64,000 nt of DNA from Maea johnstoni (GCA_963942565.1 OZ012686.1:35601019-35665018), one strand, 5' to 3'; counted from the stretch's first letter, positions 43,901 to 58,900 are shown. A program made the numbers and translations. Notes: generated by a model not told the origin, from the letters alone.

Positions 43901-46900
43901 AACACATTTGCATCCGGAATGCGCAGGTGGTCCGGTGATTCACCGGTTAATTTATAAATCTATAAATTGAGTAATTTTTGAAACGCTATACAATAATAAT
44001 CATCAATTAATTATTTTTTCAAAATATACCTGTTATCCAGATTCCATGCATGTCAGAGAAAGTATACACCTAAGTTGTGATTGTTTTATGTTGCGTTGTT
44101 TCTTACCTTTCGCTGTTGAAGTTTGAGGCCGCCGTGATGGCGTCATCGTCGCTGATTACCCGATATGGCACCTTCTTGCAGCCTGGAGACTTGAGGAGCT
44201 TTTCTAGCTGTCGAATGGTGCGCTCTATCACAGACGGTCCGCACATGTCGATCTTCGTCACCACCACGAAAATAGGCACATTCAGCGCCAACGCAAACCC
44301 AAGATGCTCCCGTGTCGTACCAGCTAAAATTGCAAAGGTAAGTGTCTATACATTCAGGCAGTATTATGGATAATCCAGTGATGGCCTGCAGAGACGATCA
44401 ACTAATGAGACAAAGTTCCTTGTCCCTGAAAAGTTAATGTTCCCTTCTGGGTTGACCAACCAGGGAAGTGTAGTACCAGCAATGGTCCATAGATGGCACC
44501 ATATGGTCCTCTTATCTCTGGTGGTGTCACACTCAAACAAAAGTTCTATGTCCACCTGATGTGATATGTGTGACTAAACTGACCATCTTGAGCACTTGGT
44601 GCCCATTGACAGAAACACTTAAAGGCGGACAAAATACATATAACAACCTAGAATCTAGGATAATGAGCTACTAAATAAGCACTTCAGACCATAATGACAG
44701 GTAGTTGAAGATGGAGTTAAATTTCATCAGGAATTATCTTTCACCATACAGATAACAACAATAGTGACTTTATACCACCCAAACTTATCATATGAAACCA
44801 ATATGATTCTCTCTAGTCCATCATCGCCCCATTACTACAAAACAGTCAGGCCTTTTAAGGACACTACAAGTACGAATGGATTAATTTTGCATGTGTGGAC
44901 GTGAGTGAGTTCACAACAAATATTTAAATTTCAATCCTCCAGTTGATGACTCACCTATTCCAGTGTTGGCACTGACTACTAGCATTGCGAAGTCCGGCGA
45001 GTAGCCGGTCAGGCCAAAGATGGTGGTCTTCATGTATTTATGATGACCGGCAAGATCTATCAATGTGATCAACTTGGAGGAATTCTCACAGATCTCCTCC
45101 GCTGTACGCGACTCGCTGTAGTTTACAATCTGAAAATACACAACAGAGAAACTTGAAGCATCATTTCATGCCTTCATATTTACTTTGAAAGTATTTAAAG
45201 ACAATATTCTCTATAATGACAGTTTGTGAAATTAACGATAAAATGGTAGTTTGCATTTGACAGCAAATGTCAATAAGTGCTTTGAAAATGACATTCTCAA
45301 ATTTCAATTTTCTTGATGTTTTTGTCATTCCTAAAACAATCAGATATACAGAGCATGAGTGCACCAAACATTTTCACTGTCTACACAGGGCCAGATGCCA
45401 GAAATCTAACTGGCCCTCACAAATTTTACTAACCCTGGGCTAGCTATCCTGCTACCTTTTTTGAGGACCCTGACACTTAACCCTTCCAATGCTGAGGCTA
45501 CTTTCGTCAAAAGCACAAGGACGCAAAGATTTTTGAAAAACATCTAAACCTTATCATGTTGGTATTCATTGAATAGCTCTCGCGGAGTGCTCTCAGTACA
45601 CATGTGCCAGGGTTTCAGTCATTCTTTTTTTGTTTTCTGCATCATTTTGTGTTGGCAAATTAGCCACTACCAGCATAAGGGTTAATTGGCCCACACATAT
45701 TTTACCAGCCCTGGGCTAGCCTGCCACCTTTGTCTAGAACCCTGACACTAAAGTGATGTTAAGCTTACCTCTCCCTTGCTATTGAATCCTATGATCTCAT
45801 GGCTGATACTGGAGGTTCTCCCTGACTGGATCTCGTGGAGATGTCTGAAGAGGTTGAGTCGGGCGCGCCCCCGACCGTTATCCAGCTCGCTGTGGGTCAG
45901 CACGCCCAGCAGCGTACTCTTACCCGCATCAACATTCCCTAATACTGCAAGGCGGAGGTCTATGAACTGAAACACAGAAAAATAAAGGTAAACGAACTGA
46001 AGCATGGAAAAATAAATCAAATTACTAAGTTTGTATTAGGGAGGGATTTAGATCATTCAGGTGTACATTTTTCAAAAAGATTTTCAGCATCCAGTCTATC
46101 ATCTAACTACCTTCAACCTTGTATCAATATGGCCAATAGTCTACTTTTACCTGCATTTGCTTATACTGCACAATGTAGGTATATGAACTAAAACAATGAA
46201 AAATGACAACTTAAAAATTGTACTTGGGGAATAGTTTAGAACATTTAGGTGTAACCTTTTTCAATATAACATTTTACTTCACCACTCATACACCGAGTGT
46301 GATTTTAACCACACCATTATCTTCAAATAAAACCATATGTGTCTATGATCAGAAACATGAATGAATGGGCGAAACTTAAAATTGTATTATAGAGTGATTT
46401 AAAAACATTTAGGTTTAATCTTTTCAAATTTTTTTTTTAGCAAACAAAGGAGTGAATGAATGAAGAGTGAACATACGTGTTGATCATCGGGCACCTTTCT
46501 GACGAGAATCTCTGCGGCTCTCCGCGTGGCCTCCGCACCATTGCTCTCCAAAACACGCTCCCTGAGAACTGTGATCACAGCGCCGAGCCTGAAAAACACA
46601 ACAGTGATAACGCAATGAGCACATGACTAAACATGCTCTCTCTCTCTCACTCTCTCTCTCCCACAAACACACAGATTTACGTGAATAAAGAATTGGCAAT
46701 ACTAAGTAATTCTAATTTTAATGGGAAGGGAATTAAGAATTAAGGGAACTGTTCATTTTTGCAATATTCCAAGCATTCATCAAATTTGACAGATGTACTA
46801 TTGGCTTGACCACTGCTCACCGCTGACCACACTAAGCATAGCACAGTGCCTCACTATACATAGAGGCTGTCATTTCTGGCTTATCTCCACTGACATTAAG

Positions 46901-49900
46901 ATTTTGAGTATTTTGATAATCTGGTTATATGTTGTAGGTCGTACCTCTTAGCCATGCGATCCAGCGTGTGTAGTGAGTCATCCAGCTCCTGGTTTGTTAG
47001 TCCAGCTAACATGCCGCTGTCCTCCACGCCGATCTCGTAGATGGCCTCGCCCTGGCCCTCCTGCAGCCGCCATTTCATCTGCGTCACCAGGTGCTCAAAG
47101 CGGAAATCAGACGGGTTCACTAGTTTTAACTGAAAAAAGAAAGAAAAGATTGAAGCGATGTATGATTAATGTGAAAGAACAATATGTAAACCTCTGCAGG
47201 GTACAAGAAGAAATATTTATCGATTCTATAATCCATAAAATTATTACTGATTCGGTAATTCGATTAGACTCATACGAATCAAATTCAAAATTAATGAAAA
47301 CCAGCAATGTGCTTATGAGGCATGGTGGCAGCTTGCGCGTGGGTTGATTTTCTGACCTATTGACCCCCATTATTTGAATTATCCAATTCATACTGAGAGC
47401 TTCAAAGGGCAATGGTCATAAGGCTATATGACATGGTCTTAGCCAGCAGGGCGTCTGGGTCTCTTTTTGGACACCCAAACCCTTAAAAAGCACCCCTCAG
47501 GACACCCAATTTTTTTTGTGAGGAATTTCTTTAGATGTTAATCTCAAGCATAAAATTGAATTTTTTCATCATCATATCATTCCCATGACTTTGTATAAGG
47601 ATATCATGCCTGATTTTGATAAATATATACATGTTTATGGTTGAAATCTGAGGATATTGTGGTCCCTCTTAAAAATTTGGATGCCCAAAAATTTTGCAAT
47701 GGCCAATTTTAGGCACCCAGTTTCTAATTCCTGGCTAAGACACTGCTATATGATAAATCTGGAGCTAAATGCAAGTTGGATGCATACTACGTACTTAGAA
47801 TAAAACTTTGGAATAAGGCCTGATTCAAAAGACATAGTTCTAAGTAGCATTGCAGGTTGGGTTCTGATTTACATTTCTCTGTAAAACATTATTTTCAAAA
47901 TATGCTTTGGTTAGAAAGTTAATGGTCATGCCTTTTTAGGTGCCTCTTTGTAGGGTATTAGTTGGGTCACTTGAGTCTTAACTGAGATATTCAACAAAAC
48001 AAGTTAAATAATATCTACGAGGGTTCTTCTCTTTCATAAACAGAATATAATGTATATTTCACCCAAGGATTTTTGGGACCAGCCTCTTTAGGTGATATTT
48101 TACCATAACAAAGTGTCTTTGTAACAGATTTTACTGAATATAAGTAAACTCTAATTTTCAATTGTTTTGCTCAACAAAAGTGTGTAAAAGGACCTAGGAA
48201 GGTATGGTTTTGTTTGACAAAAAAACTCTTTTTAAGTGTGCTTATATTCTGCCTAAAATTATACATCCTATTCTATAATTCTAGTCACCTGACCCCAGCA
48301 TTATAATGAGCTCCTGTTATTCAATTCAATTCACACAGGTGGTCTACTACCATACTATGTCAAGCACTCTAATAATGCACACCATAGCCTTAAATGTGTT
48401 CTTTTGTAGGAGGCTCATGACCAAGACACAATGTTGATAGTAGGGAAAAAAACATAGGTCTCTTACAGGGAGCCTGTTATGAATACCAATAGGCAAACAT
48501 GAATATGCTAGCACCAACTGTTCACACTTTTATGGAGCAGTTTCTGCCTTCTGTGCAGGGATGAATATTCAATAGATGTGTAAGTACTGTGCATTCTCTC
48601 AGGTCTATAGATATGTAGAGAGGCATTCCAGAGCTCAACTACTAATACTTGGCAAATGGAATAGCTCTGGATATCTTCTGTTTGCCCCAGACCATTATAT
48701 CTTCCTTGAATATACATGTACAGTATCACAGTATTTCTTTTTTTTCTCAGTCATTCTGACAAAGAAGATCAACTGTGGGAATAGTGAAAACATGTATGTA
48801 ACATCATCCTTGGAATTCCTAGATATTTACAAATAGTTATGGATTACTACAATCAGCATTGAACAAACATATGACATAGTTTATTGTGTGGACATCCACA
48901 GCAGTGAGCAGATTTCACTGCATGCAGCAAGATATCAACTCCTGGGTTCTACTGAATGTAATCAACTCCTAGCATATGGTATTCAACTCATTCATGATGA
49001 TATTCATCATCAATGACTGTGAGTTGAATGTATGGTGAATGTATGCCTTTGACCTTGTACGACCTTCACCTCATTCCTAGGTGTTATTATGCAATGTAGG
49101 AGTGCAGAGTAGCATATGTTTCCACTGTACTATGCATCAGTACTGCTGGGCATACTATCATGATTAACTAACCAAACCAGCTCTCAGTAAGAATCTCCCT
49201 GTAGCAATTACACTGTTATGTATAGCACTCTAAATAGGGAAGCTGACCTCTTCTCAGTCCATCCCTATATAGACTGGGGAATGACCTCTCCATCCTGTTA
49301 TTCTTTCCGTTTATGTGTTGCTGAGTTTACTCTAGGCTCTGGGGAAAGGGGGTCCTGTGAACACAGCACTGATAAATTTCAAACCCTGCACTATTACCCT
49401 TGGTATACAGATAGCCCTGCTATTAGCCTGGTTCTCAGGTTGGTTTAGGTAAAACGCCCCCACCACTACATATACTGGGTGTTTATTAGGTTTGACGTCT
49501 CTCTCAAACTATAGATGGCAGCACAGTTTTGTGAGTTGCAGTTTGAAACTCACGACAGCTCAAGTGTGTCCCCCTTGAGGATTAATTCAGAACTAAATCT
49601 GGAGTGAACTCACCTCAGGATAGCTCATAGCCTAGCTACTAGGCTTTACTATGTTTTACTTTTTTATATATCAAGCCATGCCAGCGTATATACTACATAG
49701 GAACTTGTGGCCTACTGTTGGTCATTTAGTTAAGCACAATTGCCACACGAGTAGCTACACACGAGGTTGTAATGGTAGTAATATTTCTAACTATCCTCCT
49801 AGTATACCGCAGTGCCATCTACCCACAAGGGATGACATTCAAATATGGCCTGGGAGGCAGGCTAGGTAGATCATTGAAAGATCCAGTTAACACAGACTTG

Positions 49901-52900
49901 AAGGTCAATCTCAACCAGTGCTAACACCCGGAGATCCCAGCAGGGTAAAATTTCAAGCCCTGATATCAGCACAGCTGTGCTGACTATCACCACAATCTGT
50001 GTAAACAGGTCACATCATAAACTCTTCTTCACACAAGCTTATCACTACTTGCCAGCCCTATAGCTACATGGACAAACTTGAGGGTTTTATCATGTAAGAA
50101 GAGACTAGTTATAAATAATGTCTATGTCTTTGCAGAAGTGCCTGTCAAAAGCCACTACTTGAGAAGTAGTACAGATAAATTCTACAGTACATGAGAATAA
50201 ATGACATTTCAGGAGTGGCTATTGAAAAAGATTTCAGTGAAAAATTAACACCTCCTTAAAAACTTGCAGTCCAAATGAAATGATTGGATGACAGTTCCTT
50301 GGAAATCACAGTCAGATACCATATCACATAACAAATCCAAGTTCAGTTCACATTCAAAAATAAATCATAATGAACCATGAATGTATATAATGCACTAGGT
50401 GAACTAAGTGGCACTGCTTTTTGTATAATTCAGAGGTTGAAAGATAAAAAAGAATAATGATAAATGATGAGTGTCTCTAAGAGCTAGGATGATTTCCTGC
50501 TAATTGATTGATCACTAAATTTCCTTTAAAGGGCAAATGCACCATCAGAAAGATTTAGGTTCAAAATGATCCTATACATGTCACCTTTCAAATAAGATCT
50601 CCCCCGAACCTGTCCTCTTCAGCACTACCCAGTTATAGCTTACAGAAGTTCAGCAAGTAACACTCCTGAGCCAGCCCTAGAGGGCCGCCATGCATCCCAA
50701 GATGCACTCTGTTTTTGACCTCTTCTAAGCACCAGCCTGTGTCACCAGTGCTTAAAGAGATAGCAGTAGCAGTGAAGCATGGCTTTCCCTTTCTTGCTAA
50801 TTTTTATTCCTGGCTCATCCCTGATCACAATTTTTGGAAGCAAATAAAACTTCAATAAGTAAAACTTACATAGTATGGCAGAATTAAGTGATTCAGGAAT
50901 TTGGAGGAATTGAAATGTCTGACTCACCTAGGGAACTTCTCCCTCAGAACCACATGATCCTTTACTCAATGGTGCCAGGTTCTTAACTCAAAGATAGCAT
51001 CTTGATAACCGGAAGTGAAGGAATGCACATACTAATAAGTCCTACACTATTCCCATGAGTAACTGCTAACTGACACAAGTGTTGCAATTTCCTGTTTAAA
51101 AGTGATTAGCACAAACTGATTTCATAGCAATTAGGAAGTCATGGTTTCTACCCAACAATAAGCTACAAATCAAAGACAAGCCACATAGTATAACTTCCAA
51201 GGATTGTTGGAATATACAATAGAAAATTGAAGAAGTTCAATCTTTGGGAATTGTGACAACTTTTTGAAAGCCAAGAATGAAAATCTAAGCAGGAAAGGGG
51301 AGCCCAGCCCCCTATTACTGCTATCTCTTAAGCACTGGTGACACAGGCTGGTGCTAAGAAGAGGTCAATAACAGAGTGCATCTTGGGATGCATGGCGGCC
51401 CTCTAGGGCTGGCTCAGGAGTGTTACTTGCTAAACTTCTGTAAGCTATAACTGGGTAGTGCTGAAGAGGACAGGTTCGGAGGAGGTCTTATTTGAAAGGT
51501 GACATGTATAGGATCATTTTGAACCTAAATCATTCTGATGGTGCATTTGCCCTTTAAATTACAAATTATGCCCAGTTAGATTAGATATTTCAAAGCTTGA
51601 TTCTCTTAAGTCACAGTCTCATTTTTTTCGTCAAACAAATAAATTCTGGTATCAAATTGCCCAGAATGGCAAGCCAGTTACAAAATGAATGCCAGTCTCA
51701 GCTTATAGATGGTACTTTCTTAGGATCTAGGAGGACCCTGTATGTGTGTGTTGTATTTGAGATATTCGAGCCCAAATGGTGGGTGGAGGGAGGCAAGGCC
51801 TATGTGGATTACCCTGGCTTCCTGCCAGATGATCATACAGTACATTCTGCAGCACTTTAAGCAGCAAATGTCAACTTTAAGTATAAGTACGCAGCGAGCA
51901 GCCAAAGGCCATTAGCCTAGAGAAGGTAGAACTATCTAAAGGTTGTTGTTGTTTTGAAAACAGAAGTCTCTTCCCTTGAGCCTGTAACGTCCTTGAAAGA
52001 TATGTACACCAAGGCTCAACATTAGCTTATGAAGGTAAACTTTAATTTCTACCTGCCCAACACAATTTTGATCTGCCCTGCAGAAGGTGTGATAGAATGA
52101 ACAGGAAAGTGAGCTTACCGCATGTATGTATGTACTTGTACCAATTAACTGTTATCCTGCTATATAGCTTTATCTTTACTGTTGAAGAAATATTGGATTT
52201 CCTTTGTGCTTTAATATATCTGAAGTTACATGATGGTATCTTACCATGGTCTTAGCCAGCAGGGCGTCTGGGTGACATTTTGGACACCCAAACCCTCAAA
52301 AACCACCCTTCATGACACCCAGATATTTTGTAAGGAATTTCTTAAATGTCTATTTTAAGCATATAATTGAATTATTTTCACCTCAATAAAATTCCCCTGG
52401 CATTGTATATTGATATTATTTCTTATTTGAATAACTAAATACATGTTTAGGGTGGTAATTTGAGTATATTATGATATCCCTTAAAAACTTGTACGCCCAA
52501 AGATTTTACAATTGCCAATTTCGGGCACCCAGTTTCTAAATCCTGGCTAAGACTCTGGCAGGCACAAATATGCTGGGGTCACTAAAATACAAATGAAATA
52601 CTACTAGTCAGGACATTTTGGGAGCTACAAGCATTCTCAGGGATTGATCTTAATGGATGTCTTCGGGGCATTCGCCCGCTGGAGCATACATGTGATTTTG
52701 CGACCAGATGTTGAATTATAGGGACCAAGTTTGCGAATGGACATATCATTAATAAAAATGGAGCACTTTCAGAATGTTCTTTTATTCCTTTTTCAAATTT
52801 CTATTTTACCAAATAGTGCCTCAAATTCATTCCAGAGTACATATTTTTCAAAGATTTCTGGGGGAGCATGCATGGACAGTGTGCCACTGACACACTGTTA

Positions 52901-55900
52901 CCGCATGCAGCACGCAAGGATTAATTTGCTCCTAAATTATAAACCCTAAGAGCCAAATCTGCTCCTGCGTGAAAATGTTAAGCTCAATCCCTGTAACTGG
53001 GTTAAATCAGAAGTTCTTTGCACTTGTCTGTTTACTTTTGTTTATTCCAGGCCTGGCAAGCAGGAAATAAGAGGAAGCTTGATGATTTGTTCCATGTCCT
53101 CGAGGCTCTAGGTTTACCAACCCTATTACAGCACTACCATTTGGAACAATGCCAACATTGCCTGGCAGCAGTCCCCTACTAGCCAGCTTGCCCATCGGCA
53201 GGACAAGGTAAAAAGTTCAGCTGGCCCACAAATAGTCCAGCTTGCCTGAACAGAATGCGGCTCAAGATGCTGGTGGTCAGGGGATCACTAGACTGAGGCT
53301 TCTCATACAAGCATGGTGTTAGCTGGCCAGAAGGGTGTCTAGGTGTCTTTCTGGACACCCAAACCCTTAAAAAGCACCTCAGGACACCCAATTTTTTTTG
53401 TGAGGAATTTCTTAAAATGTCAATCTCAAGCATAATTGAATCTTTTCATCATATAATATAATAACAATGGCATTATATAAAGATATCATGCCTTATTTTG
53501 ATAATTTTATACATGTTTATGGTTGTGATCTGAGTATATAAAAATCTGGACCCCCCAATATTTTATAGTTGCCCACTTTGGGCACCCAGTTTCTGAATCC
53601 TGGCTAAGACCCAGCATGTACAAGAGTATTAGGGTGTCCATATAAGGAAGTTTTTAAAGGGTTTGGGTACACAGAGACACCTGTTTGGCTAAGGCCCAGC
53701 TAGAGAGCCTCTAAGATGTTGTACAGGACAGAAGAAAAGAGGCCTCCTTGAAGGTGAAAAGCTTACCTTATATTCAACATTGCCTTCCTCCATCTGAAAT
53801 AACAAGGTATGCAGAATGTTAGAAATGAACACAATATAAATATTCTAAGCATATAGAATAATCCATAGGATACACGCCAGCCATACATGTCCTACTAGTA
53901 TAATTATTTTCACAATAAAAGGATTGGATCGATACATTTCCTGAATCTAATACTTTAGAGATAATAGCAGACATGTATACTCAAAGATCTATAATAAAAC
54001 TGGTATTAAGAATTGGTCAATACATGTCCTAACTTTAATAAGTGAAAAAGGAATATTGAAAATCCATCATATAACTGGTTTTAGGAATCGGTCAATACAC
54101 ATGAGAAATTAACACATACTCAAATACATATACATATATATGAATTTATATCTGAAATGGCTGCAGATAAGAGCAAATTTACACAAATCTACCATAAAAT
54201 TGGTGTTAGGAATCAGTCAATACAAGAGAAAAATTAACATATCCCCCCTCCCCCCCAAAAAAAGAAAGAATTATTTAAATTATATCTGTAATGGCTGCAG
54301 ATATGCTTTTTCATCATTCTGTTTAATATATGATTTTGTGGAACCACTCCATGTGAAAGTCATATTTAGTTAGTGAAATATGAATAATTGAACACTATAT
54401 CTTCAAGCAGGGCATTTACCAGTGATTTGAAACTGGGCTACTGATATGGGAGCAAGATATAGGTCATTATAGGATGTCCTAATTTTCAAGGAAACAAATC
54501 AGATAACAACCATACATACTAGCATTAACATATATTGGGAAAACACATATCATCCATGAATAATTTATGCCCTATCATTTAGCCAACTCATACGGTTAAC
54601 GGCCAAAACCATCTGACACGTTTGATGATATCTACTTAGCATGTACTGTATAAGCATTTTCAGAAAAAGTATCTGAAGGAGAAATGTTGATTAAAAACTA
54701 GCTAAAAATTCTTCTTCAAGTATTTTCTGGTTTCTACATTGCAAAAATTAAAATTCTCTAAAAGTATATAACATGTCCAGACAATCCATGTCAAATTGAT
54801 CTCCATGTACAAATGGGTTTTAAAAATTGATATGTATCATATAAGTCAAATTGCTTGAAGCAATGCTAGAAATTGTTATATCTGATAACTTTCCTGACCA
54901 AATCATCTGGGTGTCTAGATATGCGATTTTCAAGAGTTAGGGTTAGGGTCTTAGCCAGGATTCCAAAAATGCCTGTCCAAAAGAGCAATTTCAAAATTTC
55001 TGCCCGTCTAAATTTAGATACTAATTCACTTCAATTCCATATACTAACTATATTTAATAGTACATTGTGTCAAAAAAGGCCATTTACACTTCAGCTATGT
55101 CCTAGAAGATATTTTGTTCGTAAAATATTTGGTTATTACTCCAAGAAAGTTCAAACTCCAAAGTTGAAAATTCTTCATAGAAATTTTTGCCTGTCCAGAA
55201 AGGAGCTTTTCAGGAAAGTGCCGGTCCAAAAGACAGATAGGACGGGTCCTGGCGAAGTCCCTGGTTAGGGTACATCCATCAATTATGCTCAGATACCAAG
55301 CATCTGAGAGGTTGTGTATTCTCTTTTAAATAACAGACCTTCTTTACCAATATTTGTTTCATTAGTACAATTCTTTCATGTGAAAGATGAAACTCCACAA
55401 AGCTAGGTCTGCTAGATCAATAGATCTGCCAGTAAAAACATACAGCATGTTGAGGTTTGATCACCAGAAAAACTAGGAATTAGATCCATTACTATTCTAA
55501 ATGCCACAAAAGGGTGGTTATCTTTGCGATAAAAGAATCACTATGAGATGGTTGAAAAGAGAATGTCAATCAAATAACAAACAGCAATTTTCCTCCAAAT
55601 ATATGCTATATAATTTTTTGTACTAAACTGCTCAACACTTGGATTATACATCTGAGTAAGAAAGAGTTAACAGAATACACTCGTGCAGTGCATAGCTAGC
55701 TTTGTCAACATTTACACTGCCTACGAGAAAGATGTTTGCATTCTTGAGTTTGCCTTGTATGCTATAAAGGGTTAGTGTGTGTACTGAAGCCTAAACAGAG
55801 CACCACTTTCATGAAGACAGTACATATCTAATCAGTCAATGTATTTTTCTTCCGATCACTCAGGCAATGCCGTCACCGAATCTGTACTCAAAATGATGTT

Positions 55901-58900
55901 ACCATTTATACAAGTAGTTTGTAATATTGGTGCTGTGCCATGATAAATAAGTTGGTTTGTTTATCCAAGTGAACTACATGCTTCTTGGCACTGGAAGATC
56001 GGCCAACTCAACTATACAGTGGAACCTGGGAAGTGGACACCCCTCTATTATGGACATCCCTCTACTATGGACACACATCTAGTGGACATGTTGATCAGTC
56101 CAATGGGTGTCCAAATTAGAGGGGTTCCGCTGTTCTTCTTACAAAGTGAGACCCCTAGGCCTACCCCTGCCTCTCAATAGTGAATCATTTTCTCTCTTAC
56201 AGCCTGAAAATTAAAATTGTTTGTTTAAGGGAGGCCTACCATGTCATAAAATTGGCCCCTCATCCAAGGTCTTAGCCAGGATTTCAAAATTGCCTGTCCA
56301 AAACAGCCTTTTCAAAACTTTTGTCCAAACAGATTTATCTACCTATCTAGTTCAAATCCTTATACCAGCTATATTTAATAGCCTCGTGTGTCAAAAAGGT
56401 TATTTAAACTTCAGCTATATCCTAGAAGATGGTTTGTTAGTAAAATTATTGGTTATTACACCCCAAAAGTCAAAATTGAAAAATCATCATGGAAATCTTT
56501 GCCTGTCCAAATAGGAGGTTTTTTAGGAAACTACCTGTCCAAAAGACAGGTAGGATGGGTCCTGGCCAAGTCCCTGCCCTCATCAAAATTGTTTATTGCT
56601 CAAGTAGTATTTCCATGTACAAGTTTCACAACAGCTGCCTTCAAAGCAAATTTTCATTTAATATCCACAACAACAACTGGGCGACTGGCATAGGAATTTC
56701 CTTCTAACACATCACCTGCTCCATTTATACCAGCGATGGGATTGACTCTTTACATTGTCTTTTTTGGGGGGTGGAGAGGGGGGGGGGGGACGTGATGTAA
56801 CAGCTCATTTAAGCCCTTACACCCACAAACACCTGCCATGCAGGAAAATGGTCCGTCTTTCTATCTTTCTGAACTGAGCATTTTTGAAAGTTTTTGAAGA
56901 TTTGAAAGAGAAATGTGAATCAGAACTAAATCAACAACTCCTCTTCAAATTTATTGTGAATAAATGTTTGACACACTTTGACTCCAAAATTATTTCCGAA
57001 TGTATCATAAATTCAGACGACACTTGCTAAATGGGTTAATCTATTTAACTACTACTGAGAGGAGGCTTATCACTGTACTCTTAAAATAACCAGGGTAGGA
57101 TCCAGGGTCTCCCTATTCTTAGTAACTCACAACAAATTTATCCTGCTGTTGACAAGACGGCAAGCATATGAGCTTGAAGTCAACACATTACTCGGTGATA
57201 CAGTATAATAAGGGAGGCTTTATTATTTAAGTTTAAGAGAGTGTTCATTATATGATATTGTAACATATACTAGATAATGTTCAATCATAACATAAGATTA
57301 GAGGAGCATCCGACTTATGTGATTATTGTGGCATTGAAACTGAAAGTAATTTGCATCTTTTTTGCGAATGTGATATATCTAGCTCAATCTGGCAACAAGT
57401 TGTAGACTGGTTAAATACTCAAGGATTACATATCACATATCTAACAGACAGTCAAATACTTTTTGGGAATAAAAGTTGGGACCCAGTAGTAAATTGGATT
57501 ATAATTCTTACAAAATCCCTTATTTTTAGAAATAAAAAGAGGAAAAAATCTTTAAAACATATATGCTTACCGTCTTAAAACAACAATTTGATATGGAACA
57601 ACATGTTGCCAGAAGCTTTTACAAACTACCTTATTTAAGAGGCTTTTGGTTCCCTATATGGGCCAGTATGCAGAGGGAAAACCCTAAATCAAATGTCTAG
57701 GGTCTTCTTTATTGGTGATATTATGAAAAACCAACAAGAAAATATTTGTAAACTGTATTTATTATGCTTGTATGTAAATAAAAGGTGTACAGTGTTTTTT
57801 ACTGACTGCATCAAGTTAAAAAAAAAAAGATTAGAGGAGCAAGGATTTGTAACTGGGTATAACTAAAAGAGTAGTTCTGCACTTAATATATTTTTAACCA
57901 ATGAGAATGCCCGTATATGTTGACAGATCCGAGCGGCCAAAAATTACTGGCATGGATGTGCCCTGGACCACCTCAGGACTTTAGGGCTGTCAAAAAACAC
58001 TTTTTAGTCGGCGGGGGCGCCCCAAATTTTTGTGTTTGTGAAAGGAGTTGATAATTTACCATTTGAGACCGTAATAAGTAGTTATTTCTAGTGCTAGTAC
58101 GATCAATCGGCGGCTCGAGCTATTGCTCGTATCGCCGCCGCTGGCGAGCACTCGAGCCGCCATTACAGCTCGCCGAGTTCGGCGAAAATGTAAATAAAGC
58201 CACATCGTCAATCATCCGCCATGTTTTTTGTCTTGCTTACGTCTTTCCCACGTGGGATCCCATCAAGATCGCACAATAGCAGGACATGATTTGCTTAGGC
58301 AAGCATGGGCCTGTTCTAATTAGCGTGATTGACAGCAATTTACGTTGCTCATTGGCTTAGGCAGGCATAGGGCGGTTCTAAATTAGCGTGATTGACGGCA
58401 ATTAATTTTGCTCAGCTGTTGATTTCACCGCATGTGCAATGAGTAGTTAGGGCTCGTAATATGTCGATTTTAAAATCGCTCGGCAGTTTCAGCGATTGCT
58501 CGAGTTGTTTTTTAGCGGCGAATCCGAGCACTAGTTATTTCATACATTTTCTTGTGGTTTCAGCGAGGTGATTTTTCTGCCACCACAGGTTGCTTTATAC
58601 CATTCGCTTCCCTCTTTAGTCAGTTTGGGGGGGGGGGGGTCGTGACAACAGTAATCAACGTAAACACCACAATAAATCTTTATTTTCATTTTTTTTTTCA
58701 GACTGTTGCAAGGGTCTATCAGGGCCTATGCTATGATCAACTGTTTGACAGTTGATACATAAACAAAACGGAAATAGTAAGTGCACTTGTTGCACTCCTG
58801 GAATACACTTGAGGCTGTGGACAATGGCCTAGATTATCACTGGTGCATCACTGACACTGGCTATAAATAGCAAATCAGCTGATCTGGCACGGGGCAGTTA

